This document shows positions 49,632 through 59,400 of a stretch of 64,000 nt of DNA, piece after piece. The translations under genes were made by a program, and so were the position numbers. Each line of letters opens with the position of its first letter. The stretch's first letter is position 1. The notes below the pieces were generated by a model, which was given only the letters and a program-made list of their open reading frames with translations, ran no database searches and was not told where the DNA came from. Origin of the DNA: Tetranychus cinnabarinus (taxonomy: Eukaryota; Arthropoda; Arachnida; Trombidiformes; Tetranychidae); the NCBI GenBank assembly GCA_022266195.1, contig WHVY01000001.1, positions 6,510,001 through 6,574,000 on the forward strand, read 5' to 3'.

Positions 49632-49700
49632 AAATGAGCCTCGAAACAATGCGATAGTCTTGATCTCAATGTTAGTATAATTGGTGAGCAAACTTTGTTA
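49632..49700 (+). pseudogene. RXR exon 4/intron 4 junction fragment 2
   Basis: GAGCCTCGAAACAATGCGAT, then TCTTGATCTCAATGTTAGTA, aligns with the end of RXR exon 4 and the start of intron 4 with a few changes; the donor reads GTTAGT instead of GTAAGT. Confidence 0.7.
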
Positions 49701-49823
49701 TCACTGTTATAAGCCTTTCAACAAATCAAATGTTCCCGTTATGCTTATAACGTGTTTCAATTGGGCTGAACCAGTTTATAAGTAGGAGGAAATGCTATTT
49801 TTCTTTGAGTATTTTCAGTGAAA

Positions 49824-49976
49824 ATGGTTCGTAAAGTTTCATTGGGTGATCAAAAAATATTTGTTATTTGATTATGAAGGCTGCAAATTCCAGAAGATCA
49901 CCGAAATTTATAATTTGAATATTGGTAAAGTTATTTGATTCTTGATTAGATATAAAAAAGAAGAAATTATTGAAAA
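49824..49976 (+). pseudogene. Tc1-like transposase N-terminal relic
   Basis: Starts ATG with M-V-R-K-V-S-L-G-D-Q-K, then after a frame change reads Y-E-G-C-K-F-Q-K-I-T-E-I-Y-N-L-N-I-G-K-V-I and R-Y-K-K. This follows the layout of the first helix-turn-helix of Tc1-type transposases. Frameshifts and stops make it non-functional; no catalytic DDE part is seen. Confidence 0.4.
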
Positions 49977-50089
49977 TTAGCCATAATTGAACATTTCCTT
50001 CTACATGACTTAGAAAACATTTTTCCTTTTTAGGAAACATTACTTGCCTTACGGAGTTGGTTTTATTGTGTCTGTACCTTTATTAAAAC

Positions 50090-50640
50090 ACAAACAAAGA
50101 TAAAAAAGAGTTGAGAAGAAGAGAAAGAAAGGGCAAAAAGATGCAATTATATTTTCACTCAACTTGATATTGCCTAAAATAGATTAACTAACAAAGGGTA
50201 AAAATTGTTGACCAACATGACCAAATATACCCTTGTGCAAGGTCCAAGGTTAACCCTTCTCTCTCTCTCTACTTTCCTTTCCTTTTTACTCTTTTTCGCC
50301 TCATTATAATCTTCATCTTCCATCACTGACCATAACCACTTTTAGACCTCATCATCTTTCTGACCCAAGGGTTTTAAAAGCAAAGGAAAATGAAAAAACT
50401 CTTCACTTTTTCCATAAACCCTTTTCCTCATCCTTTCATCATCTTCCGTCATCATCTGCTTCTTTTGTGTTTGCATTTGTCTGCTTGACCATTACTTATG
50501 AAATATGAAAAATTGTTTGTTATCCAAACGCTGCACTGAGATGGACAAACAAACGGACTGCACAAAAGATTGTTATAAATAACAGTTTTCTTTCCCATAT
50601 TTTATCCATCAAATATAAAGTCAAAATTGTTCTCATACTG
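50090..50640. repeat. Module B, copy without A
   Basis: Direct copy of part B (AGATGCAATTATATTTTCAC through AACAAACGGACTG). It is followed by a block at 50660-50885 also seen at 38670-38790 and 59222-59400. Confidence 0.8.
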
Positions 50641-51532
50641 AGTGGGTTCTAAAGAAATTTTAGCATATCCTGAAAGCCATGAATGAACTACAATTTAATA
50701 AAATAGTCACAACTTTTTCGGAAGTCAGGTTACTAAGAAATTCACATTCTACGGAATGGAGTTAAACAGATTCCGTATTCAAAAGCATTGTCAAAGTATA
50801 ACAATTATTTCGACAGTTTCATGTTGTGATATGTTTTTTTGGCGATCAACAAAAAATGTGACTAAGAACTGTCATAATCAACTAATCAATAAAAATTTTT
50901 TGAAAACTGATATAAACAGTTGAAATCTTTTATAACCTGCTTCAGTTTCTATCAGTTATTGCCAGTTAACGACTTGAGCAAAATCTATGATTTTTTTTCT
51001 GGATCTTCCACGCGCAAAAGGAATTTGATTAACATGATCAAAAATTTGCAATCTCGTTTCTTAAAATTTCTGATTTTTGTCAGAAAATGCGCAAATTAGT
51101 GATTAAACCAGATTTCAAACAATTAAATCGAATTCTAATTGCTTTTGATGAGATTCTCTGAATGCTTTACTACCTTACGAACTAAAAAAATCAATTTCTT
51201 ACCTGGAGAAAGCAATTTCTAAAAAAGTCGCTAAAACGACAAAAGAAAAATTTCGAAAAATAGCTGACCCTCTAGTTAGTTTTTTGCTCCTCGTTGTCAC
51301 TACACAGAAATATCATTTTGGAAAATTTCACAAAATAAAATCCTTTTTACCTTAGAAATTATCAGTCAAAAAAATTTTCAAAAAATAGTTGAAACAAAAA
51401 AGTTATAGAGCGTTGAAGTTTAAAAACCCATTTGAGCACCGTGTATCATAATACAAGTTAATGATAAGACGTTCATTTGGTATTCAACCATCTATGGCAG
51501 TCTCTATGCAATCAAATATTAAATATTAAATC

Positions 51533-52887
51533 TGTAAGAATATAAGTCTTACAATACGTTAATAAAATAATGTATTTGAATGTTTGAGTGATGCAGTGAT
51601 TAAGTGATAGGTAGATAAGGAGATGATGAGATGAGATGTGCCAGTATATGTTATTAATAATATCGTATGTTAAATGTAAATTTATAATGAAACCAATAAT
51701 TGTCTTGATACCAGAATTGTCCAGCGGTTTTCAGATTAATTTTATTAGATTTTGATCAGTCTAGTGTTGTATTGTTCCAATATTTTCAAGGAACAAGAAC
51801 AACGAGAAGAACAATTTCTTCGGAACAAGAACAAAAAATGTTCCTAGTTCTTAAAATCGAGAACACGAACAAAAACAAGAAAAGTACAAATCGGAACAAA
51901 ACACTGGTAAAGGCTCTTTTGAGCTAATTCTGAACAGATAAGGGCAAAACGGATAATTTCACTATGGATAAACCTATTAAAGCTAAATTTTTTAAGAAGT
52001 TAAAATCAAACTTAATGAGTATAACCCGAAGTCTAAAGAAAGCAAAATATTGAGAAGCATTATATCAGTTTTTTTCTTACTCTCTTGAACCTTTTGTTAC
52101 AATTTGACCATCAATTCAATCATAATGAGTGATAATTTAACTTTTATTACATCAAAAAAGGTGCTAACCATTTAGTTTTGGAAAACTACGAACATAGTAA
52201 ATATCTTCATGTAGAAAACGCGACGCGCGCGCGTATTTGACTTTAGCTGTTTTGCCTTTAGCTCTTAAGGTTTATCTAAAACAAGGTTAGCTATAAGAGT
52301 TTTAGCTAAAAAGGTACAGAACCAAAACACTAAAACTGAGAACAAATTTTGGTGAAAATTTTAATTTATCAACAGATTTTGACCAAAATAGGGTTTGACT
52401 TGAATCCCTCTAGGATTACTTTACTAGGAAATAGGGTTACTTTAGGCACACATTTAGCATTTTATTGCGTCACCTTTGTTCTTTTTTCTGTTCTAGATTT
52501 GGGTTGTTCTGTTCCTAGGTTGTTCCTAGTTCCGATTTTTAGCTCCGAGCAAAAAACGGAACAGGTCAAAGAACAATTGTTCCTGGCGCTGGAGAACAAG
52601 AACAATACAACACTAGATCAGTCTACCAATCTTTTAGAAATTAAAATTACAATTAAATTCTTGACACAATGATAGCTAATTATTAACCATTAAAAATGAG
52701 AGTCCTTATCCTTGTTAAATCTAAACCTTCTTTTCTTTTCTTAGCCAACAATATGATTTTAGTTAGAAATGACTTAAGTTAATTGTTGAAGATAATTAAA
52801 CAAAATTAAACATTTAACAAAAAGGATTAATGAGCAGCAAGGAAAGATTCTAAATGAAAATTGAACCCACTGATGGTTACTATTACA
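51533..52887. mobile_element. Solo LTR, itself interrupted by a hAT-like element
   Basis: The insertion splits module C at a position whose uninterrupted form is seen at about 39063. It begins TGTAAGAATATAAG, ends TACTATTACA, and is flanked by AATC (51529-51532 and 52888-52891). TG..CA ends and a 4-5 base target duplication fit a long terminal repeat left by recombination of a retrotransposon. After removing the nested element it is about 490 bases. No reverse transcriptase or other coding sequence is present. Confidence 0.7.
51762..52615. mobile_element. 854-bp non-autonomous hAT-like element
   Basis: Ends TAGTGTTGTATTGTTC and GAACAATACAACACTA are perfect complements, and the element is bounded by the exact 8-base duplication GATCAGTC (51754-51761 and 52616-52623). 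An 8-base target duplication with such ends is characteristic of hAT transposons. Sub-terminal regions are full of GGAACAAGAACAA-type motifs in opposite orientations. No transposase frame is intact. It sits inside the solo LTR, so it is the younger insertion. Confidence 0.85.
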
Positions 52888-53827
52888 AATCAAATAAGAT
52901 ACACCATATACACTGGAATTGACCTTTGAAAGCAAAGGAAAAAACCTAAATGTTGATTAATTTATCAATGATATTGAAAGTTAAATGAAGTGAAAAAGTG
53001 TCGATATATTATATTGTTGATTGGTCAAGTACATAAATAACAATGTTTAACATTAGATAACAATAAATATTGGCCTTGTTGGTGTAACTATCAATGTCGA
53101 TGAACATTGAGTTTGTCAAGAATAATGTTTATCTGAATAACTGAGGAAATAATAAATTGCTTTGAGTTTATTTAATTGCAGTAAATGGTTATAATAGAGG
53201 TTAAAGATGATGGCCGCGATGAGGTAGAAAAGGTAAGGATGATAAAGAAGAAGATGAAAAGAAGAGAGGAAGCAAATGTGTTTCCTATCGATGAGTGTGT
53301 TTGGACCAAAAAAGGTTAACAAAGACAGTGTTGAATGTATGTAAGTTACAATTGAAGGTTAACTCATCAACAGGCAGTATTGACCATTGGCCATCTCGTC
53401 AATAAGTCCAACTGTTAAACCTGTAAACCTTACTTCTGCTTGCCTCTCAAACTAACTCCTTTTTCACTTGAATAACTACTTTGCTATTTTCAGCTATAAT
53501 GCAATATATGATGATAAATGCTTGAGGAGGAAGGCAAAGGGTAAACAAGAAGAGGATGAGAAAAGAAGAAGAGGAATAAGAAAAAGTATATTTTTGAGTT
53601 GGTCATTGAGAAGAGGAGGATGAAGATATGCAGAGGATGGAAGATGAGAGTGAGTAAGGAAGGCTAGCAATGAAAGAAGTGAACACTATTCTTGGTCATC
53701 CAACTGCCCATTACTATTTTGGCAACTGACCATAACTGTGTCTTGTTTACCAGCTTGCAGCTCACAAGTCTCTTAGTAATAGTGAACACTGCCGTAGAGC
53801 GTTTTACCATCACTGTGAGTAATCATC

Positions 53828-54328
53828 ATGAACACTTTTCCGAGTTTTTTTCGAGTTTCAGCACCAACACCACCAGAATCACCATTAAACTTTGCGTAAG
53901 TTTTTAATTTGAGTATAACCTGAGTATACCTTGAGTATGAGTTTTAACCTAATTTTTGAAACCCTTTCTTTGTTAATAGTGATGTACCACTGGATTTAAC
54001 TTCATCATATTCCAACATGAGTTATTCACCTTCACCCCCAAGCCGAACGCCATCTTTACCATCATACTCTCCATCACCATCATTCACATCCGAATGCCGA
54101 AAAAACAAAACTCCTGAACAACTTAAAGACGAAGCTTATCGCTTGAAGAGGGACAAAAACAATATTGCTGCAAAAAAGTCTCGTGATGCTCGTCGTGCTC
54201 GAGAAGAAGCTACGAAAGAGGAGGCTGAAAGACTCAAGCATATTGTGCTTATCTTAAAGACGGAAAACGAAATGTTGAGACGCGAAGTGGAACACCTTAA
54301 AGGATCTATCAAGGAGAGAAAAGCTTAA
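53828..54328 (+). CDS. bZIP transcription factor, PAR/Giant-like, paralog 3 (short)
   Basis: Exons 53828-53895 and 53980-54328 join to 138 residues across an 84-base phase-2 intron (GTAAGT..ATAG). Exon 1 encodes MNTFPSFFRVSAPTPPESPL. D-V-P-L-D-L-T follows. The Ser/Pro-rich linker is about 60 residues shorter than in paralog 1. The basic region at about 76-98 is identical in core (RLKRDKNNIAAKKSRDARRA). The zipper leucines at 108, 115, 122 and 129 are in register, and most of the zipper (HIVLILKTENEMLRREVE) equals paralog 1. Likely a functional nuclear bZIP; its upstream region is interrupted by nested transposons, which may alter expression. Confidence 0.9.
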
Positions 54329-54754
54329 TTGTATAAAATTGATTAAGGTTTACTCAATTTTAGCCCTTTCATCCAATTCCTCATCTCATTTATTAGGATG
54401 CCTTTCAACAAGCTTCAAACTTCCATTTACTTTTCTATTGTTAGACATTTGTTTTGCCTTACAGACACCAGACTATTGGACATTGCTCAATGATAATCAA
54501 CACTTTTATATTGTACAGTATTTGTATTGGTCATTCACCAATCAGCTAAACTATTTATAGAGCAGACAACTAATATCATTCAATATGTGAACAAATAAAT
54601 ATCACTCTCACCCACACTTCACTTAACCTTACTGTTGGTCAGCCTCTCACATTAACCCTATGGCTCGTTTGTTTAGCAAAATAGCAGCCGAATGGAGTAA
54701 ACCTTATTTGAAACTAAAATCATTAATAGATTGGGTCTCATTAGCAAAATACAC
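54329..54754. other. bZIP-3 3' flank
   Basis: Similar to the 3' flank of bZIP-1 up to about 54540 (TATTTGTATTGGTCATTCAC), after which bZIP-1 and bZIP-4 continue into RXR exon 5 copies but this one does not. Confidence 0.5.
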
Positions 54755-55130
54755 TGTTTTGGACTCATTTGGACACTAAAGTAAACAGTTTAAAACTTTA
54801 ACTTAAGCTACTAATCCAAGAATAGTTTTTTTCAAAATTTTAGCCAAGAATTGACCGGGGACTTTCACAAAATTTATTAATACAGTAAATTCACACTTAT
54901 TTTGACCAAAAAATCAGAGTCATCTATTGGTATCAGAGCTTTAGCCCTAGCATAAACAGTGCTAGGATAACTTAAATAGTACTCTTGTCTTACTATTGGC
55001 AGTATAATAGACGGCGCTGCTTTTTTGGTCAAAATAAGTGTGAATTTACTGTAATATTGAAGATCGTGAACAAAAGTAAAAAGGCCATTTTATTCTGATT
55101 TTAATACTTCCATCTTTATTAAGCCTTGAG
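54755..55130. mobile_element. MITE-like element H, copy 2, interrupted
   Basis: Related to 32682-32976: it starts GGACTCATTTGGACACTAAA and includes TTTAACTTAAGCTACTAATC. It is split at TA by the 169-bp MITE at 54883-55051. The far end is degenerate. Confidence 0.65.
54883..55051. mobile_element. 169-bp MITE nested in element H, TA target
   Basis: Terminal inverted repeats CAGTAAATTCACACTTATTT and AAATAAGTGTGAATTTACTG (continuing inward past TTGACCAAAAAA) are flanked by TA at 54881-54882 and 55052-55053. The uninterrupted target is visible in the related element near 32785. Non-autonomous, Tc1/mariner-type. Confidence 0.88.
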
Positions 55131-55132
55131 TC

Positions 55133-56160
55133 TTAAGTCAACAGTCGATGAGTTAAGGGTAAACCGATTAACACAGTATCGGAATAATGATAAGACGTTT
55201 ATTTGGTGTTGAACCATATGCAGTCTGTGTGTCAGTCTCAATGCAATCAAATATTATAAGACAAACCATATACACTCGAATTGACCTTTGAAAGTAAAGG
55301 AAAAAACCTAAATGTTGATTAATTTATCAATGATATTGAAAGTTAAATGAAGTGAAAAAGTGTCCAAATTATATTGTTGATTGGTCAAGTACATAAATAA
55401 CAATGTTTAACATTAGATAACAATGAATATTAGCCTTTTTGGTGTAACAATAAATGTTGATGAACATTAAGTTTGTCAAGAATAATGTTTATCTGAATAA
55501 CTGAGGAAATAATAAATTGCTTTGAGTTTATTTTATTGCAGTAAATCGTTATATTAAAGGTTAAAGGAGGTTTCGATGACCACGATGAGGATAGTGGAAA
55601 ATGTAAGAATGAAAAGAAGAGAGGAAGCAAATGTGTTTACTATCGATGAGTGTGTGTTTGGTGCAAAAAAGGTTAACAAAGACAGTGTTGAATGTATGTA
55701 AGTTTCAATTGAAGGTTAACTCATCAACAGGCAATACTGACCATTGGCCATCTCGTCAATAAGTCCAACTGCTAAGCCTGTAAACCTTACTTCTGCTTCT
55801 CAAAGAAACTCCTTTTTCACTTGAATAACTACTTTGCTATTTTCAGCTATAATGCAATATATGATAATAAACGGTCGAGGAGGAAGGCAAAGGGTAAACA
55901 AGAAGAGGATGAGAAAAGACGAAGAATAAGAAAAAGTGTATTGAGTTGACTATTGAGCAGAGAGAGAGAGAGAGGGAGGGGGAAGATGAGAGTGAGCAAG
56001 GGTGGCCAGGAATAAAAGAAGTGAATACTTTACTTGATCCTTCAATTGTCTTTAAAATTTGCAACTGACCATAATATAGTCTTATTTTATCAGCTTTCAG
56101 CTCAAGTCTCGTATTCTCGGTGCCGTTGAGCCTTTTAACATCATTTAAGTTATCATCATC
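55133..56160 (+). promoter_or_regulatory. Module C, copy 4: upstream region of bZIP-4
   Basis: Almost full-length copy of module C including GGCCATCTCGTCAATAAGTC, the TATA-like element (about 55847) and the 8-codon upstream frame. It is very close to copy 1 down to the start codon. Confidence 0.65.
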
Positions 56161-56841
56161 ATGAATCATTTTCCTTTTGGTTTTAAATTTTCAGCTCCAA
56201 CCCCACCAGAGTCACCACAACACTTTGTGTAAGTATCAAGTTTTAATTTCAATCAAATTACTAGTTATTAACCTAATTTTAACCTTTCTTTCGTATACAG
56301 TGCACCATTGAATTTAACTTCATCAGATTCAAGCAATTCACCTTCACCACCAACACTTACCAACGCACATAGATCACCTTCACCACCAACTCTCATGCTA
56401 TCTTTATGCCATATTTCACCACCAAGCTCTTACCAGATGCTATCATTACCATCATGCTCTAATCAAATGCCTTCAACATCATTTGCTCACGCATCGCCAT
56501 CAACATCCAAACCCGAGAAAAACAAAAAATCTGATGATCTTGAAGAAGTTGCTGCTCGAACGAAGCGGACCAAGGAAAACATTACCGCCAATCACTCGAA
56601 TTCAAACCGATGGGCTCCATTGCCCACACCTCCACGTGTATCTTTAGCGTCTATAATGAAAAGAACCAGAGTTCCAGATCAACTTAGAGGCAGTGAATAT
56701 CGCTTAAAGCGAAAAAAAAACATTATAGCTGCAAAAAAGGCGCGCGAAGCTCGACTAGCTCGAGCTGAATATATTGCGATTATGTTATACACAGAAAACG
56801 AAAGTGAAGTGGAACATCTTAAAGGCATGGACGAAGAATAA
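56161..56841 (+). CDS. bZIP-like protein, paralog 4, zipper degenerate
   Basis: Exons 56161-56228 and 56301-56841 join in frame to 202 residues across a 72-base phase-2 intron. Exon 1 (MNHFPFGFKFSAPTPPESPQ) differs from paralog 1 by one residue. After the intron the motif reads A-P-L-N-L-T and one Asp codon is lost. The basic region (about 156-177) is altered to RLKRKKNIIAAKKAREARLA: the signature Ser is Ala and the second Asn is Ile. About 12 residues between basic region and zipper and 5 within the zipper are missing, so the leucine heptads are broken. The frame is intact despite these losses. It could be a dying gene, or a protein that no longer dimerises normally. Confidence 0.75.
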
Positions 56842-57049
56842 TGTTATATAGAATTTTATTAACTTCATTAAGATTTTTTCAATCTTTTGCCTTTTTATTG
56901 AATTTCTAATCCCATTTATTACGATGTCTTTCAACAAGGTCAAGTCTCCCGCATTTTTATACATTTTTTTGTCTAACAGACTCTGGACACTTGGATATTG
57001 CTCAATTATAATAAATAATTTTTTGTAAAGTATTTGTATTGGTCATTTA

Positions 57050-57264
57050 CTAAGATTGAATGGTCAAAGCAAATACTATATTTTTGTGACCTTCTATTCG
57101 GACCCCTGAACTTTTGCTTCGTTTATCCATTGGCCTGCAATACCTTGAACATCTCTTTTCATGCTGGAGAAACATTTATTAATAAGTTTGTTTGTCAAAT
57201 GATGTAAAACACTTCCGACCACTAAATAATAAATCCATAAATAAATTGCTACTCTATCACTATA
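57050..57264 (+). pseudogene. RXR last-exon fragment 2
   Basis: 57057-57105 aligns with the start of the RXR ligand-binding exon (TGAATGG.CAAAGCA.ATAC; TTTTTGTGACCTTC), then about 380 bases are missing, and 57110-57240 aligns with the end of the exon (TTGCTTCGTTTA; CCTTGAACATCTCTTTT; AAAACACTTCCGACCA) and its 3' UTR. It is much more diverged than fragment 1 and is interrupted at 57265 by a transposon; the 3' UTR continues at 57966-58012. Confidence 0.8.
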
Positions 57265-57963
57265 CAGGGTGTAACAGCCAAATACGCGGTTTTGAATCGC
57301 TAATAACTTTTTGGTGCTTTGTCCGATTTCGGAATTTCTTTCGATTATATGTAGTAAATTAGTGCGAGTTTTGTTCATTGTAGTTTATAAATTTATATGA
57401 TCTCCATTAGGGGGAGAAATTTTGCCCCAAAGTCAAAAAAGTTGAATTTTACTGAAAAATAGTCGAATTCAGAAATTTTTTATTTTAGGATTTGAGTGAT
57501 GGAAATTAGAAAATAAAGTCAATTGCAAGTCTTAAATATTCAATGATTAAATTTTCAGGTGAAAATACCTTGATTAGGAATTTAAACCAATCAAAATAAT
57601 TAGTCGATGATTTTACTTTGCGCGTTTTGCCTACCCTCAAGATCCGATATTTTTCGAACTAAAAATCACACAATTAAAAAATAAGCATCATTCGATAGAT
57701 AATTTTTTGTATAATTCTTTGCGCTGAAAAAATTATGAACTTAAAAAAATTTGAGTATTTTCATGGTAGTTTACGGTAAAATTCAACTTTTTTGACTTTG
57801 GGGCAAAATTTCTCCCCCTAATGGTGATCATATAAATTTATAAACTACAATGAACAAAACTCGCACTAATTTACTACATAATATCGAAAGTAATTCCGGA
57901 ATCGGACAAAGGACCGAAAAGTTACTAGCGATTCAAAACCGCGTATTTGGCTGTTACACCCTG
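57265..57963. mobile_element. 699-bp long-TIR MITE in the RXR fragment, TA target
   Basis: Begins CAGGGTGTAACAGCCAAATA and ends with the complement TATTTGGCTGTTACACCCTG, flanked by TA (57263-57264; 57964-57965). The inverted arms are about 190 bases each (57265-57454 and 57774-57963). The empty target is visible in the RXR 3' UTR near 37674. There is no coding frame; Tc1/mariner-type foldback element. Confidence 0.88.
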
Positions 57964-58237
57964 TATATCATCAATTGTAATAAATTATTACTATTGTCAT
58001 CATTATTAATATTAAAAACTCATCAGCAGAAAATAAAATTGAGCATCAAAATCGTTTGTCGCTCTGCAAACAAAGAGTTTTGTGGTTTTTGAGCAAACAG
58101 TAATTAACTGTTGCATTCAATCGCTCTAGTGAATCCATTCTTTCATATTTTGTACAGTTTTTAGGAGACATTTTCGCATAATTTGAGATGAAGAAATCAA
58201 TGAAGTAGTTGAAATTTAATTATCGATACTCAAACAA

Positions 58238-58595
58238 GTCAATCAATTTAGAAATACAAAAAATGTAAAATTGAACGAGAATTGAACCCAAAACCTCCAT
58301 AATTACACTTACACCTTTAACCACTGAGCTAACCCTAAAGTCACATTTAATCTCTCTTTTAATTATGATTCAATAAAAATACCCGATTTTTTACCTCAAA
58401 TATCTCAAAAACCATTGATTTTACAAAAAAAAACCTTGAGAATGTTTCCTAATTCATCATTCTCTATCGATTGACACCTAACTCGTTCAAATCGGTTTAA
58501 GGCATCTCGTGGGGCTCACTTAGTCCCGTTAGTCTAACGCTTTCTTAGTCTCTTACTTTTTTAGTTCAATGCGTTAGACTAAGAGACTCTACTGT
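58238..58595 (-). mobile_element. tRNA-derived SINE-like repeat, copy 1
   Basis: On the minus strand the stretch contains an RNA polymerase III A box (AGCTCAGTGG, 58330-58321) and a B box (GGTTCAATTCT, 58288-58278) with tRNA-like spacing. A second copy lies at 63271-63560. The acceptor and anticodon stems do not pair convincingly, so it is a tRNA relic in a repeat, not a tRNA gene. This copy has about 60 extra bases near 58515-58575 forming an inverted repeat around AGTCTAACGC. Confidence 0.6.
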
Positions 58596-58671
58596 ATATG
58601 GAAACTCTAACGTCACTAATGCCCAAACCGCTAGCCCAAACCAATCATCCGCTAACCTAGCTCAAGATTTG

Positions 58672-58985
58672 ACACAAAAGCGACAGTTAGATTCAACTCA
58701 CATGTATCATTTAACAGTTAAGATAAAGGTAAAGTTTTCATTATTATTTTGCCTGTAGCTGATCATTTGTTGTAGCTGCTAATTGACAAGAGCGTGAAAA
58801 TCTGATTGTTTCGCATTTTAGTAAAAAGTCTTTTTACAAATTAATTGTAAGACAAATTGGTTTTTAATCAGTTTTGAGCTGGACCAGAACCTTTCAATCG
58901 ACATTAGTTACGGTGAATTACATCTTGCTTAACAATTTTTTTTGCAAAATCTTGATATGAGAATACTGTTTAAACTGGAATAAAA
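58672..58985. repeat. Repeat E and associated block, inverted
   Basis: Reverse complement of sequence at 41500-41835 (for example AGTTAGATTCAACTCACATG) and of 62780-62940. Confidence 0.65.
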
Positions 58986-59009
58986 AGTTGAAATCAGATT
59001 TTTCTGGTA

Positions 59010-59215
59010 ATCCTTTTCCTCATGCCTTCATCATCTTCCGTCATCATCTGGTTCTTTTGTGTTTGCATGTGTCTGCTTGACCATTACTTATGAAATATGA
59101 AAAATTGTTTGTTATCCAAACGTTGCACTGAGATGGACAAACAAACGGACTAGACAAAAGATGTTATTTACAACATCTTTTTCCCATATTTCATCCATCC
59201 AATATGAAGTCGAAA
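59010..59215. repeat. Module B, 3' end only
   Basis: Matches the end of module B (TTGTGTTTGCATGTGTCTGC; GAGATGGACAAACAAACGGA). Followed by repeat G (59222-59400). Confidence 0.8.
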
Positions 59216-59400
59216 TTTTACCTTTCTGGAAATCAGATTACTCAGAAATTCACGTTCAACAGAATAAAGTAAAACAGATTCTGTATTCAAAAGCATTGCC
59301 AAAGTATAACAATTATTTCTGTAGTTTCATGACATTATGGTTTTTTGTTGGGCGATCAACATGTGCAGAAACTATGACTAAAAACTGTCATAAGTAACTA

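Larger units (their letters stand above)
51440..53827 (+). promoter_or_regulatory. Module C, copy 3: upstream region of bZIP-3, interrupted
   Basis: 51455-51532 and 52888-53520 together form one module C, split by the solo LTR at 51533-52887. The second part keeps the TATA-like element (about 53497) and an 8-codon upstream frame. Downstream the leader to bZIP-3 is shorter than in copy 1. Confidence 0.65.

Noticed and set aside
52349..52672. Frame of 107 codons
   Set aside because: It lies across the right end of the hAT-like element and has no transposase-like content.
57094..58092. Two related frames beginning MNKTRTNLLH on opposite strands
   Set aside because: They are the two inverted arms of the 699-bp foldback element translated in mirror image, not a gene family.
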